From Zanthoxylum bungeanum (lineage: Eukaryota; Streptophyta; Magnoliopsida; Sapindales; Rutaceae), in assembly GCA_019454045.1 (NCBI GenBank), contig SKCR01021096.1, forward strand, positions 43,065 to 107,064: DNA of 64,000 bases, in the 5' to 3' direction. The position numbers and the translations under genes are program-made. Under the pieces are notes generated by a model, which was given only the letters and a program-made list of their open reading frames with translations, did no database searches and was not told the origin of the DNA. Of the stretch, positions 46,913 to 59,587 are shown piece by piece. How positions within the stretch are numbered: position 1 is the first letter of the stretch; every line of letters begins with the position of its first letter.

Positions 46913-48448
46913 ATGAGACGAACCAGAAGCTTTGAAATCCGACCGCTTGACCCAGAAATTGAAAGAACCATCAGACAGTTGAGAAGGGAAAGGCGAGAAG
47001 GCCAAGAAGCCTTAGTCAACTTGGAACCTTAACCTTTGGAGGTTGCACCACCAATACCCATTCGAGACAGAACCATTCCGGTGGTAGATGGCCTCATTTC
47101 CTGTATTGTTCTTCCTCCTTTACCAGCAAATGCGGGTGACATCAAAACTTGCATTCAAATGATTCAGAAAACAGTTCAGTTTGGAGGAAATGCAACTAAA
47201 GATCCTAATGCTCACATCAGCAACTTCCTGGAAGTTTGCGGCACTTTCAATTACAATCGAGCATCAGAAGAAGCAATGTGACTACGAGTTTTTCCATACT
47301 CCTTGAAAGACAGAGCAAAAGCATGGCTACATTCATTACCAGCAGGTTCTATCACAACTTGGAACGCTCTAGCCACAAAATTCCTTGCAAAATACTTTCC
47401 ACCAGCCAGAACTGCAAAGTTGAGGAATGACATCACATCATTTGTGCAGCAAGATTCAGAATCCCTGTACGAAGCTTGGGAAAGATACAAAGATTTGCTC
47501 CGGAAATGTCCTCACCATGAGATTCCAAAATGGCTTCAAGTCCAAACTTTCTATAATGGACTTTCTGGACTGATGAGAACCACAATCGATGCTGCTGCTG
47601 GAGGAGCTTTGATGGCAAAAGGAGAAGATCAAGCCTGGGACCTAATCGAAGAAATGGCCAACAACAATTCCTTATGGCCAACAGAAAGGAGCATTATTCA
47701 AAGAATTGCAGGAATCTATGAAGTTGGAGCTAATACAGCAGTCAACACCAAACTAGATCAGATATGCAAATTCATGGAGACTCTTACCACTGGATCCACA
47801 AGTTCACCATATGGAGGAGCACCAGAACCGAACCAACTTGAAGAGACGGTGAATTATGTCAACAATTTCAACAGACAGGGGAACAATCCATATTCCAACA
47901 CCTACAACCTAGGGTGGAGGAATCATCCTAATTTTTCATGGAGCAACAATTCAGGGCAAAAGAACTATCCACCACCTGGATTCCAGCAACAGAATAAAGG
48001 CCAGGAGCAGACAAATAAACCAGTAATGGCAGAGATGCTAGCTCAATTAAAAAGATATGAAGCTATGATTCAGAGTCAATCAGCTTCCATCAAAGCACTG
48101 GAGAATCAAATCGGACAACTGGCCAATGCTCAGAGTTACAGACCGCCAGGTAATCTTCCCAGCAACACAGAACCAAATCCAAGGAACCGAGGGAAGGAGC
48201 AATGTCAAGCCATTACCTTAAAGAGTGGTACTGAGATCAACAAAGATGTTGGAATCCAGATATCCCAAGAAGAAGTTCCAAAAGAAGCCGAGAAACAGAT
48301 GGAAGAAAAAGAAGCAAAAGAAAGAAGCAAAGGAAAAAGAACCAGAACAAATCACTCCACCACCACCTTTTCCTCAGCGTCTTCAGAAAAGCAAAATGGA
48401 CAAACAGTTTGCTCGTTTCTTGGAGATTTTCAAAAAACTGCACATTAA
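46913..48448 (+). pseudogene. Athila Gag
   Basis: The ATG at 46913 (MRRTRSFEIRPLDPEIERTI) opens Gag. In-frame stops at 47030 (TAA) and 47279 (TGA, probably from CGA) interrupt it without a shift; from 47303 a 381-codon frame runs on. Motifs are DPNAHISNFLEVCGTFN, LRVFPYSLKDRAKAWLHSLP, SLYEAWERYKDLLRKCPHH and FYNGLSGLMRTTIDAAAGG, all typical Athila Gag. A Gln/Asn/Pro-rich part follows, then a predicted short coiled coil (LAQLKRYEAMIQSQSASIKA). A shift near 48330 passes reading to the protease frame. Gag forms the particle. Confidence 0.9.
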
Positions 48449-48449
48449 C

Positions 48450-49062
48450 ATACCATTTGCAGAAGCCTTGGAACAAATGCCCAGTTATGTCAAATTCATG
48501 AAAGACATTCTTTCACGAAAACGGAGATTGGGAGACTACGAAACAGTAGCTTTGACAGAAGAATGCAGCGCCATCATTCAGAGGAAACTTCCTCCGAAGT
48601 TGAAAGATCCTGGCAGTTTCACAGTTCCATGCACCATTGGAGAACATTACATCGGTAAAGCTTTATGTGATTTAGGTGCCAGTGTTAATTTAATGCCTTT
48701 TTCTATTTACAGGAAACTGCAAATTGGAGAAGCAATGCCTACCTCAGTATCTTTACAACTTGCTGATCGAACACTCGCATTTCCGAGAGGAGTCGTGGAA
48801 AATGTGCTGGTTAAAGTTGACAAACTCATCCTTCCAGCAGATTTCATCATCCTTGACATGGAAGAAGACAAAGAAGTACCTATCATTCTTGGGAGACCAT
48901 TTTTGGCTACAGGTAAAACTGTGATTGATGTGCAAAAAGGAGAACTGACCATGAAAGTGCAGGACCAAGAAGTGACCTTTAATGTTTTCAAAGCAATGAA
49001 ATTCCCGAGCGATGAAAAAAGGAAGAAGAAGAATGCTTCAGAGTTGATGTTATTGATAAAAT
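48450..49062 (+). pseudogene. Athila protease, split by Copia copy B
   Basis: The frame that is open from 48225 carries MPSYVKFMKDILSRKRRL, the active-site region GKALCDLGASVNLMPFSIY at about 48655-48711, and VPIILGRPFLATGKTVIDVQ. The catalytic motif is D-L-G-A, usual for this group. The frame is cut at 49062 in KKKNASELMLLIK by the Copia insertion and resumes at 59155 after it. Uninterrupted protein cannot be made from this copy. Confidence 0.88.
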
Positions 49063-51017
49063 TGTTAGACAGTAATGACCCATAGCGTCACTATTTTGTA
49101 AATGACATTGTATTATTGTACAAAATTAACTATGTAGTAATGAAATTGCCTTTTACCGTTTTGTAATTTATTTACTTTGATATATAAATGGTAAAAGTCC
49201 CTATGATTAATTCCGGATTGAGATGATATGAGACAGTATCATCCATAAAGGTTTAATCATTAAATATCCCTAGTCGTAGTATTATCGAGATTGGACATCG
49301 ATAATGCGGAATAGACTAGTACTACACTTGTGCGTGCTGTGAGGGCACAACAACATAGTTCTCATATATTTGAGTATTGGATACTTATGCAAGTGCGGTA
49401 GGAGGTTGTGTTTTACCGATGGTACGGAAAACAGCTTCGCTCTGGATAGACCCCGCGGAATCCCATTGGTAGTATGTCTGCGTGTCTATGGGAGTCCGCT
49501 TCAGGGTAGGTGCATATGGTCTTAACCTGAGACTTGCATCGCTAGTACTTGCGACAATCGGTAGACTTTAGTTTTGGTCGTCCAGGGCTTTAACAGGTTC
49601 TGTGTACACCTCTTCTAGGTTTATCGGGAATCGTAGTGTATTGGGTGTGATGTCAAGACGGAAGTATCACTTCAGACATATGGAGATGATGATCGCGCAG
49701 GATACAGAACTAGTACTCTATAATGGTTGCAACCATCGGGATAATATGACAAGGTCAGGATTATCCGATTCAAAGAGACTAGTTGCTTGATGTTAGATAT
49801 ATGTATCGTACGGGGCAGACACATCTCCAGCCCCAGGCCTTACATGTGATCATCCGATACTGGATCAGTATACACTATACTACGGTATACTACGCCTGTT
49901 ATAGATATTATATTCCAATAAGAATATTTCTGGAGAATTGGGTAGGCATGGCGTTTTGCTAGAGGCTAACCTTGTCTTGTAAATCGGTAAAAACGTAGTA
50001 CTTGGTACGTACGTGTTCGGATAATCTGACGGCCGTATTTACTGCCACATATCCAGAGATCTCTTGGGTCGCTTCCCGAAGATTCACCAATGACGTATGA
50101 TTCAAACTCGATTAATCTTGGATTAATTACGGAGAGACTTTATCTTGGATAAAGTACTATACATAGAGAGAGAACGATTAATTTGGAATTAATCGTAAAA
50201 TTATTATATTCGATATAATAATCGAAATTCGATTTCGACGCGAAATTAAAATTAGATTTTAATTCGGGCAAACGAGTTAATTTAGAATTAATTCGTTAGC
50301 GACGTAAATAATATTTCGCTAGGCGCATTATATTATTTAAATTCGATTTAATTAACGTCGCGACGAAAGTTCGGTATTTCGGAAATATCGAACCCGAACG
50401 CGTGAGTACGCGTGGGCCCACTTTCATTTGGGTTGTGTGGGGCCCACATGACACATGTCATTTTATGCATTATTTAATTGTTAATACATTGCATGGTGAT
50501 AGTGTACAATACACTCAATGGTTTTGCATGGAGTTTGAGTGTTTGACACTCTAAGCCATTGCATGATTTGTGTCATAAGTTTATTATTAATTTAATAAAT
50601 ATTATGGCATAAATATAAATTGATTTTTGTAACAAAAATCATAACACTCTCTCCCTCTCATGACCGAAACTTCACTGCAGTTTTGGCTCTCCATTTTTTC
50701 TCCATTTTCTTAAGAACTTTGTGAAGAAAGTGTATAAGTTTGGAACTTAATACACATCTTTGGCTAGCACCATCAAGGGATCATACAAAGGTGTTATGGG
50801 AAACTAATCTTAGAGCTTGGAAGGATCAAAAATGCTTGGAGCTTCTCTTTTCTGTTTGGCCGAAACCCTCACTGCACAAAGGAGAAAATTTTGTTTCATC
50901 AACGCATCCGCATTCCGATCTTTGTGAGTATGATTCCGCCATACTTCAATATTGTTCATTCATTTATATGTTTTTGTTTGCTCTTTTGATCTTGGACATG
51001 GATTAGAATTTCCAACA
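49063..51017 (+). repeat. Copy B 5' LTR (1955 bp)
   Basis: It begins TGTTAGACAGTAATGACC and ends TTTCCAACA. It differs from the 3' LTR by scattered small changes, for instance one base in the run at 49229-49231 and a few bases near 50336 and 50410. Confidence 0.92.
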
Positions 51018-51018
51018 A

Positions 51019-51032
51019 TGGTATCATTGAGC
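51019..51032 (+). other. Copy B primer-binding site
   Basis: tggtatcattgagc, one base after the LTR. It resembles the Met-type site tggtatcagagc with a 2-base insertion, so priming may be altered. Confidence 0.65.
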
Positions 51033-53218
51033 TTAAAGAGCATGAAAATATATTAGGGTAATATTTGGGCAAAATTGATTGAAGCATGATTTGATGATTT
51101 TGATTGATTAAGTATGCTTAAATGTATGTTACATTATGTTATACATTATCAATTTCATGAAAAATAAATTGGATTAATTTTTCCCCTCTTGGAGAGGCTT
51201 GGCCGAATACTACCTAGACCATGGAGATGATGATTTGTTGTTTATAAGATCATTGGATGACTTTAAACGAACATAAAATGACGATTTGTGATTCGATTGG
51301 ATTGAAAACGAAATCGGTAATTTTTCATCACCTTGGCCGAATGCATGGAAGAAGATTAGGGACTTGATTTTTTTTGATTAATAATGTTGGACATGTATTT
51401 AAGATAAAAATATGATTAATGGATTAATTTGATATTTTGGAAATATTGATTTAAAGGATTAATCATGACATTACACTTAATTAATTAAGTTATAAAATTT
51501 GGAATTTTAAAATTTGATTAATTGGGCTTAATTTTGAATTGGGCCTAAAACTATTATATTTGGACATAATGGGCTTGGTTGGACCAAGTAGGTTTGGGCA
51601 AATGGATTGGATCCAAAATGGGCCTAAATCACTCCATTAAGTCCAAATGTAATAAATGGGCTTTTATGTTTAATTGGGCCTTATGGGCTTGATATTGATT
51701 TTTATGGCAAATGAGGGTGATTCCTTATTGGGCTTGGAAATTGGGTTTGACCCACATTGACCAAGGCCCAAGCCTAATGAAATCAATTGAAAGCCCATCG
51801 GACTTTAATTAAACGGACATTGGATGTTGATTGGGCTTTGAGACCCGATAGAATTAGATTTGGAATCTAAGTCATAAAAGCACAATAAAAGTGTAAATAT
51901 TTAATTTGGAATTAAATATAGGATTAGTATTGAATACGACTTAAATTGGATTTGACGAGTAGTTCGATATAATTCGTGAATTCATACTATAAGTATTTAT
52001 TCTCAAATTGAGTTGGACTCGCGCAAATGCAAACAATTGTTTGAACATTGTATTGTCACCTAATTAAAGACTAATTAATTGGATTTGATTGGTTGTATAA
52101 CATGCCTTGAATGAATGAATGTGGATGTAATGTATGAATAGTGTATATCGGATGGATATTAGAGGGAAGGGTAATTTTAGAAATTATTGTAAATTTAGAA
52201 TTTATAAATTGGACCTGCGTGTCCAGCCTTTCTCTTATTGTCTCTTTGTATTCTCTTCTCACCTAATTCCCCTCAATGTAAATGAGGTTTCTCTTATTGT
52301 ATTATGTAATTGGGTAGAGTAGAATAGTTGTTAGCGGGGAGAGGAAGGGAGTGATTTGTTCTAGGAACAAGTTGTTGTTCATATCCATCCGTATATCGCT
52401 ATTTACTTTACTTTACGCGCTTTTATGTTTTTAGAAGCATGCTTAAGGGTGTATGATGATGAGACCTAACAAAGATAAATTAATTGGTTGCCAATTACAC
52501 GAAAATCCCTCAAACAATATTAAGCGATTTTCCTTCCGTTGAGTGATTCTTTCTCAAGATCCGAAATTGGCATTGGTTTGTTGGCCAAAGTCAAGACCTT
52601 TGTCAATTGAGGATGTGTTTGAATCATGAGAGTTTTGTTCCATATCGGTGTCTTGTCCAAGTTGTGATTTGTTGGCCAAAGTCAAGATCACTTCTTGTCC
52701 ATCGACATTGATTACGAAACTTTCCATGTCAATGGGTCCCGCTTAACTGGAATCATTAAGTTTGTTGTGCCAAAGCCAAGACTTAGTTGATTCAGAGGAA
52801 ATGGTTAGGAAAATGTATTGGATACATTGACATATGTATTAGATATATATGTTTCGGACTTGGATGTCCACCTACCGGATCTAGGAATTGGATGGGATCC
52901 AATTGATCTTCGAGATCTACCTAGTTAAATATCATACAACTTGTTGGCCAAAGTCAAGGTTGTGTGTTATTTAACGGGATCCTAGCCCACTAGGAAATTG
53001 GATTTCCCGAGTACTCGACAGAGGGTTAGAGACTTGTAGAAAATAGTGGGAGGCTAGTATTGAATTTGCAATTTCATTCAGATACTTAGCTTTACGCGCT
53101 TACAAATTTTTTCGTCAATATTTTAACATTAGTTGGACTAATAAAATGTTATTTTTCTTGTAACAGTTTGACTGTACCCATATATCGTTAACTAGATAGT
53201 TGGACTATCGTAGTTAAG
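51033..53218 (+). other. Copy B long leader
   Basis: About 2.2 kb without a coding frame. The phrase ttgttggccaaagtcaag occurs near 52577, 52669 and 52941. The same leader, diverged, forms the copy A fragment at 43294-44622. It ends just before the gag ATG at 53219. Confidence 0.75.
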
Positions 53219-54085
53219 ATGGCAAACAAAGGAAATGTCCGAGACATAATCATGGGTGATAATGTATTAAGGGCACGAACTTTGCTGACTGGGAAATGAA
53301 CCTGAGGATAGTCCTTGGGGCAGAGAGGCTGTTGTACACCATACAGAGACCTCTCGGGCCGAGGCCCACTGAGCCACTTGAGCTGGAGTTATGGAGAACT
53401 CATAGCGATGATTGTGATACAACTCAGTCGATCATGCTTGCTTCCCATGACTCAACACTTTCGTCGCCAGAATAGGGACTTGGATCCTTATAATATGATG
53501 GCTAGACTAAAGGATCTTCACCGCACTAATAAGCGGATGGAGAGGTATGAGTTGGTGAAGAAACTCTTTCGCTCCCGTATGACTGATGGCGCTTCAGTTG
53601 AGGCCCACGGGACTCAAATGATAGCTGACATTGATGAGCTGGCCAAGATGGGAATAGTCTTGGAGGCTGAGCTGACTGTAGACATGCTTTTACAGTCACT
53701 TCCCGATACTTGGAAGCAGATTATCATCAACTACAAGTTGATGGATACGGACGATACTCTTGGAGAGCTATTGTCCATTCTTAAGGAGTCAGAGAAAGAG
53801 CTTCTTAAAGGCAACAAGCGCGAGGCGCACTTTGCATCGACCTCTCAGACGTCAAGGGCTGGGCCCAAGGCAACTGGAGGGGTGAAAAAGAAGAAGCGTA
53901 AGAACAAGGGCAAGGCCAAGATGCCGATGGCTTCTGGGAAGCCGAGGAACAAGTCACAAGACATATGCCTTAACTGCGGCAAAAGAGGTCACTGGAAGCG
54001 TGACTGCCGCATGAACAAGGCGATCAGAAGGGAGATCAAGGCGGGCAAGGCACCGACCTCTGGTATGTTTGTTATTGAAATAAAC
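53219..54085 (+). pseudogene. Copy B Gag
   Basis: The ATG at 53219 (MANKGNVRDIIMGDNVL) opens Gag. A shift near 53263 and another near 53465 interrupt the N-terminal third; then an open frame shows KRMERYELVKKLFRSRMTDG, LPDTWKQIIINYKLMDTDDT and a basic stretch. The zinc knuckle is CLNCGKRGHWKRDC near 53968. This is a UBN2-type Copia Gag and would encapsidate element RNA. Confidence 0.88.
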
Positions 54086-54523
54086 ATGGCTACTTCTAGT
54101 TTTAAAAATTGGATTTTTGATTCTGGTTGTGGTTCTCATATATGTACTGATGTGCAGGATCTGCAGAACAGCAGGACTCTGGCTTCAGGGGAGATTGATC
54201 TACGAGTTGGAAACGGAACTCCTGTTGCTGTTTTGGCCGTGGGCACTTTTGTATTAGAACTGCCCTCGGGGCATGTACTTAAACTAAATGACTGTTATTA
54301 TGTACCTAGTTTGACTAGGAATATTATATCTGTATCTTTGTTAACCCCGAAATGGGTACACTTTTGTATTTAGAAACACTGGGTGTTATTTATATAAAAA
54401 TGATGCAGAAATATGCACTGCAGTTGCAAATAATGGTCTTTATATTTTGAATATAAATGAATCTCCTACATATAAATTAACAAACAAAAGGCTTAAAAGA
54501 GTGATCCAAATGATGAAACTTAT
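54086..54523 (+). pseudogene. Copy B protease
   Basis: The active site is NWIFDSGCGSHICTD near 54109. Then follow RVGNGTPVAVLAVGTF and the typical NDCYYVPSLTRNIISVSLL end. Around 54350 and 54515 the frame changes, so the short linker to integrase (LYILNINESPTYKL) is in another frame. Confidence 0.88.
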
Positions 54524-56371
54524 ATGTGGCATTGTCGTCTGGGACACATTAACAAGACTCGCATATCCACACTTTCGAAGAGTGGGTACTTGGACGGATT
54601 TGATCCAAATTCATATGACGTCTGCGAATCTTGCTTATTAGGCAAAATGCCTAAATCACCTTTTAGCGGTAAAGGTGAACGTGCCACTGAACTGTTAGCC
54701 CTCGTTCATAGTGACGTTTGTGGGCCCATGTCTAGCCAGGCTAGAGGTGGATATCGATACTTCGTAACCTTTACCGATGATGCATCACGTTACGGTTATG
54801 TGTATCTAATGACGCACAAGTCGGAAACTTTTGAGAAATTCAAAGAGTTTCGACACGAAGTTGAAAAACAAACAGGCAAGAGTATTAAGACATTACGGTC
54901 GGACCGTGGTGGCGAATACTTAAGTAATGAGTTTCAAGATTACCTGAAAGAATATGGTATTCTTTCACAGTGGACTCCTCCTGGAACACCACAATTAAAT
55001 GGTGTGTCCGAACGGAGAAACCGTACCTTGTTGGACATGGTAAGGTCGATGATGAGTCGCACTGAGCTGCCAATTTCCTTCTGGGGATATGCATTAAACA
55101 GTGCAGTTCTTATTTTGAATAAGGTTCCGTCAAAGTCTGTTGAACAGACACCATATGAGATATGGACAGGTAAGAAACCGGGTTTCTCATTCCTGAAGAT
55201 TTGGGGTTGCTGGGCATACGTTAAACGTTTGGAAGGTACCAAACTTGAACCCAAATCAGATAAATGCCTATTCGTTGGATATCCTAGGGAAACCAAAGGA
55301 TATTACTTCTATCACCCACAAGAGAACAAAGTATTTGTTGCTCTACATGCGGTTTTCCTTGAGAAGGAATTCCTAAATGCAGTGTTTAGTGGGAAGAAAG
55401 TAGAACTCGATGAAAGTCGTAGTGATACTGTTCTTGGCAATGAATTATCAACGGAACATGAACAGTCCATCTGGGATGAGACTGAACCACAATCTTCAAA
55501 TACACAAGGACCGCGTAGGTCGGAGAGAGTCAGGGTAATACCTGAGAGGTATGGATTCCTGATCTCACCTCATGTAGATATTAATCTTATTGAGGATAAT
55601 GAACCGGCTACGTATGAGGAAGCGATACAAGGTATCGAATCCGCTTTATGGCAAGAAGCCATGAAGGCCGAAATGGATTCCATGTATACCAACCAAGTTT
55701 GGACACTGGTTGATGCACCAGAAGGCGTAAAGCCTATTGGATGCAAATGGGTCTTCAAGAAGAAGACTGACATGGATGGCAACGTACAAACGTACAAAGC
55801 TAGGCTTGTAGCGAAGGGATATCGTCAACGACTTGGAGTTGATTATGACGAAACCTTCTCACCACCCGTTGCCATGATTAAATCCATTCGGATAATGCTT
55901 GCAATAGCTGCATATTACGATTATGAAATATGGCAGATGGACGTTAAAACCGCTTTCCTTAACGGAAACCTTTCGGAGGATGTTTATATGCAACAGCCTG
56001 ACGGTTTTATCGCACCTAGACTTGCAAACAAGGTTTGTAAGTTAAATCGGTCCATTTATGGACTGAAGCAAGCATCGCGGTCGTGGAACCAGCGTTTTGA
56101 TGAGATCATAAAAGAATATGATTTCATTCAAAACGAAGATGATCCTTGTGTATATAAGAAGGTTAGTGGGAGTGCACTGACTTTTATTGTCCTTTATGTC
56201 GACGATGTATTGCTTATCGGCAATGACATTCCCATGTTAACGTCGGTGAAAGCTTGGCTTTCATTGAAATTCTCCATGAAAGATCTGGGAGGGGCAGCTT
56301 TTATTCTAGGAATAAAGATCTACCGGATAGATCTAAAAGCTACTTGGACTCTCCCAGAGTACATATATTGA
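54524..56371 (+). CDS. Copy B integrase and reverse transcriptase
   Basis: A 615-codon open frame. Integrase: zinc site MWHCRLGHINKTR with CESCLLGK, then catalytic LVHSDVCGPMSSQ, LRSDRGGEYLSNEFQDYL and NGVSERRNRTLLDMV giving D, D, E. After a linker with SERVRVIPERYGFL, reverse transcriptase starts near 55640: KPIGCKWVFKKKTDMDG, DYDETFSPPVAMIKSIR, QMDVKTAFLNGNLSEDVYMQ, SIYGLKQASRSWNQRFDEII and the active site YVDDV at 56195-56209. The frame ends at 56371 after a probable one-base loss near 56325. The internal ATG at 54524 is the first Met after a break; the real polyprotein starts at gag. Confidence 0.92.
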   Translation: MWHCRLGHINKTRISTLSKSGYLDGFDPNSYDVCESCLLGKMPKSPFSGKGERATELLALVHSDVCGPMSSQARGGYRYFVTFTDDASRYGYVYLMTHKSETFEKFKEFRHEVEKQTGKSIKTLRSDRGGEYLSNEFQDYLKEYGILSQWTPPGTPQLNGVSERRNRTLLDMVRSMMSRTELPISFWGYALNSAVLILNKVPSKSVEQTPYEIWTGKKPGFSFLKIWGCWAYVKRLEGTKLEPKSDKCLFVGYPRETKGYYFYHPQENKVFVALHAVFLEKEFLNAVFSGKKVELDESRSDTVLGNELSTEHEQSIWDETEPQSSNTQGPRRSERVRVIPERYGFLISPHVDINLIEDNEPATYEEAIQGIESALWQEAMKAEMDSMYTNQVWTLVDAPEGVKPIGCKWVFKKKTDMDGNVQTYKARLVAKGYRQRLGVDYDETFSPPVAMIKSIRIMLAIAAYYDYEIWQMDVKTAFLNGNLSEDVYMQQPDGFIAPRLANKVCKLNRSIYGLKQASRSWNQRFDEIIKEYDFIQNEDDPCVYKKVSGSALTFIVLYVDDVLLIGNDIPMLTSVKAWLSLKFSMKDLGGAAFILGIKIYRIDLKATWTLPEYIY

Positions 56372-57129
56372 TAAAGTGTTGAAGAGATTCAACATGGATC
56401 AGTCCAAGAGGGGACTGTTACCAATATCACATGGCGTATCTATCTAGGGACATGTGTCCTAAAACACAAGATGAGAGAGACAACATGAGTCGGACTCCGT
56501 TCGCCTCGGCAGTCGGATCGATCATGTATGCCATGATATGTACACGACCTGATGTGTCCCATGCTTTGAGCATGTGCAGTCGATATCAGGCCGATCCAGG
56601 TAAAGATCACTGGATGGCGGTTAAGAGTATCCTTAAGTATCTTAACAGAACTAAGGATGCTTTCTTAATCTATGGAGATGGAGAACTTGAGGTATCTGGG
56701 TATACCGATGCAAGTTTCCAAACCGACAGAGACGACTTTAAGTCGCAATCTGGGTACATATTTTGTTTGAATAACGGAGCAGTGAGCTGGAAATCTTCCA
56801 AGCAAGATACTGTTGCCGATTCAACAACTGAAGCGGAGTACATTGCAGCAGCTGAAGCAGCAAAAGAGGCAGTTTGGATCCGTAAATTCCTAATTGGATT
56901 AGGAGTAGTTCCGTTAGCAGCTGAGCCCGTTCCATTGTATTGTGACAATAGCGGGGCTATAGCACAGGCTAAGGAACCAAGGTCTCATCAACGATCCAAA
57001 CATGTTCTTCGACGATTCCATCTGATTCGAGAGATCATACATCGTGGCGATGTGAAGATCGAAAAGATCGCATCAGAGGATAATATTGCAGATCCCGCTG
57101 ACGAAGGCTATTCCTCGGGAAAAGTTTGA
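56372..57129 (+). CDS. Copy B RNase H
   Basis: Open from 56431 to the TGA at 57127-57129. It holds FASAVGSIMYAMICTRPDVS, LEVSGYTDASFQTDRDDFKS, TEAEYIAAAEAAKEAVWI and PVPLYCDNSGAIAQAKEPRS, then HLIREIIHRGDVKIEKI and DNIADPADEG. Acidic residues expected of Copia RNase H are present. The final motif is D-P-A-D-E where relatives have D-P-L/F-T-K, a small change near the end. Confidence 0.92.
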
Positions 57130-57181
57130 GCGACATGTACATAGTTCAGGTATTAGATGCTTGAGTGACTGGCTATAGGCC

Positions 57182-57192
57182 AAGTGGGAGAT
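57182..57192 (+). other. Copy B polypurine tract
   Basis: aagtgggagat directly before the 3' LTR TGTTAGACAG. This is the usual plant Copia form. Confidence 0.85.
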
Positions 57193-59154
57193 TGTTAGAC
57201 AGTAATGACCCATAGCGTCACTATTTTGTAAATGATATTGTATTATTGTACAAAATTAACTATGTAGTAATGAAATTGCCTTTTACCGTTTTGTAATTTA
57301 TTTACTTTGATATATAAATGGTAAAAGTCCCTATGATTAATTCCGGATTGAGATGATATGAGACAGTATCAATCCATAAAGGTTTAATCATTAAATATCC
57401 CTAGTCGTAGTATTATCGAGATTGGACATCGATAATGCGGAATAGACTAGTACTGCACTTGTGCGCGTGTTGTGAGGGCACAACAGCATAGTTCTCATAT
57501 ATTTGAGTATTGGATACTTATGCAAGTGCGGTAGGAGGTTGTGTTTTACCGATGGTACGGAAAACAGCTTCGCTCTGGATAGACCCCGCGGAATCCCATT
57601 GGTAGTATGTCTGCGTGTCTATGGGAGTCCGCTTCAGGGTAGGTGCATATGGTCTTAACCTGAGACTTGCATCGCTAGTACTTGCGACAATCGGTAGACT
57701 TTAGTTTTGGTCGTCCAGGGCTTTAACAGGTTCTGTGTACACCTCTTCTAGGTTTATCGGGAATCGTAGTGTATTGGGTGTGATGTCAAGACGGAAGTAT
57801 CACTTCAGACATATGGAGATGATGATCGCGCAGGATACAGAACTAGTACTCTATAATGGTTGCAACCATCGGGATAATATGACAAGGTCAGGATTATCCG
57901 ATTCAAAGAGACTAGTTGCTTGATGTCCGATATATGTATCGTACGGGGCAGACACATCTCCAGCCCCAGGCCTTACATGTGATCATCCGATACTGGATCA
58001 GTATACACTATACTACGGTATACTACTACGCCTGTTATAGATCTTATATTCCAATAAGAATATTTCTGGAGAATTGGGTAGGCATGGCGTTTTGCTAGAG
58101 GCTAACCTTGTCTTGTAAATCGGTAAAAACGTAGTACTTGGTACGTACGTGTTCGGATAATCTGACGACCGTATTTACTGCCAACATATCCAGAGATCTC
58201 TTGGGTCGCTTCCCGAAGATTCACCAATGACGTATGATTCAAACTCGATTAATCTTGGATTAATTACGGAGAGACTTTATCTTGGATAAAGTACTATACA
58301 TAGAGAGAGAACGATTAATTTGGAATTAATCGTAAAATTATTATATTCGATATAATAATCGAAATTCGATTTCGACGCGAAATTAAAATTAGATTTTAAT
58401 TCGGGCAAACGAGTTAATTTAGAATTAATTCGTTAGCGACGTAAATAATAATTTCGCTAGGCGCAATTATTTATTTAAATTCGATTTAATTAACGTCGCG
58501 ACGAAAGTTCGGTATTTCGGAAATATCGAACCCGAACGCGTGAGTGGGCCCACTTTCATTTGGGTTGTGTGGGGCCCACATGACACATGTCATTTTATGC
58601 ATTATTTAATTGTTAATACATTGCATGGTGATAGTGTACAATACACTCAATGGTTTTGCATGGAGTTTGAGTGTTTGACACTCTAAGCCATTGCATGATT
58701 TGTGTCATAAGTTTATTATTAATTTAATAAATATTATGGCATAAATATAAATTGATTTTTGTAACAAAAATCATAACACTCTCTCTCCCTCATGACCGAA
58801 ACGTGACTGCAGTTTTGGGCTCTCCACTTTTCTGTTTTTTTGTTAAACTTGTGAGAAAGTGGTATAAGTTTGGAACATTAAACACACTTTGGCTAGCAGC
58901 ACCATCAAGGGATCATACAAAGGTGTTATGGGAAAACTAATCTTAGAGCTTGGAAGGATCAAAAATTGCTTGGAGCTTCTCTTTTCTGTTTGGCCGAAAC
59001 CCTCACTGCACAAAGGAGAAATTTTTTGTTTCATCAACGCATCCGCATTCCGATCTTTGTGAGTATGATTCCGCCATACTTCAATATTGTTCATTCATTT
59101 ATATGTTTTTTGTTTGCTCTTTTGATCTTGGGACATGGATTAGAATTTCCAACA
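57193..59154 (+). repeat. Copy B 3' LTR (1962 bp)
   Basis: It matches 49063-51017 from end to end, beginning TGTTAGACAG and ending TTTCCAACA, and is followed by the aaaat target duplication. Apparent short frames in it recur in the 5' LTR and are not genes. Confidence 0.92.
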
Positions 59155-59587
59155 AAAATGGTTCAGAATACTAAGTCAAATCCCACAGATACACTTGAAG
59201 CTTGCATCAACCAACATGACTGACACGAACTAGATGCTGAATCTTGGAATGTATCAATTTACCTTGGACAAACCATTCAATTCAAATAACACCACCAGTT
59301 GAAAGCTTGGAAACGGCAAAGAAAGATCGAAAATCACCGCAGTTTTTCTTTTACCCCTTGAACTTAAATTACTTCAACAATCTCAGGTATGACATTTCTT
59401 GGAACTCTTCTGAATTAACTGTTATTATTTCTTTTCTTCTTCACGAACATTGGAACAGGAAGAAAAGCTATTGAGAGTATTACGAGAGCACAAAAAAAGC
59501 CATTGGCTTGACTATAGCAGACATTCGAGGCATTAGTCCATCATTTTGCATGCACAAAATCTTGATGAACGATGAATACAACCCACG
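59155..59587 (+). pseudogene. Athila protease-RT linker after the Copia insertion
   Basis: It resumes the Athila sequence after the aaaat duplication (VQNTKSNPTDTLEACINQHD). Fragments in changing frames include EEKLLRVLREHKKAIG and a CMHKILM segment, which precede reverse transcriptase in Athila elements. It is heavily broken. Confidence 0.7.

Larger units (their letters stand above)
49063..59154 (+). mobile_element. Ty1/Copia copy B, complete insertion
   Basis: A 10.1-kb element with LTRs at 49063-51017 and 57193-59154, a Met-type primer site, a 2.2-kb leader, gag-pol in Copia order, and a polypurine tract. The target duplication is aaaat at 49058-49062 and 59155-59159. LTRs are nearly identical, so this is the youngest insertion here. 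The reading frames have a few one-base breaks. Lineage within Copia is not assigned with confidence; integrase and RNase H motifs are of the Tork/Angela/SIRE type. Confidence 0.93.

Noticed and set aside
49602..49790. Short identical frame at 49602 and 57735
   Set aside because: It is in both LTRs of copy B and is identical because the LTRs are. No domain.
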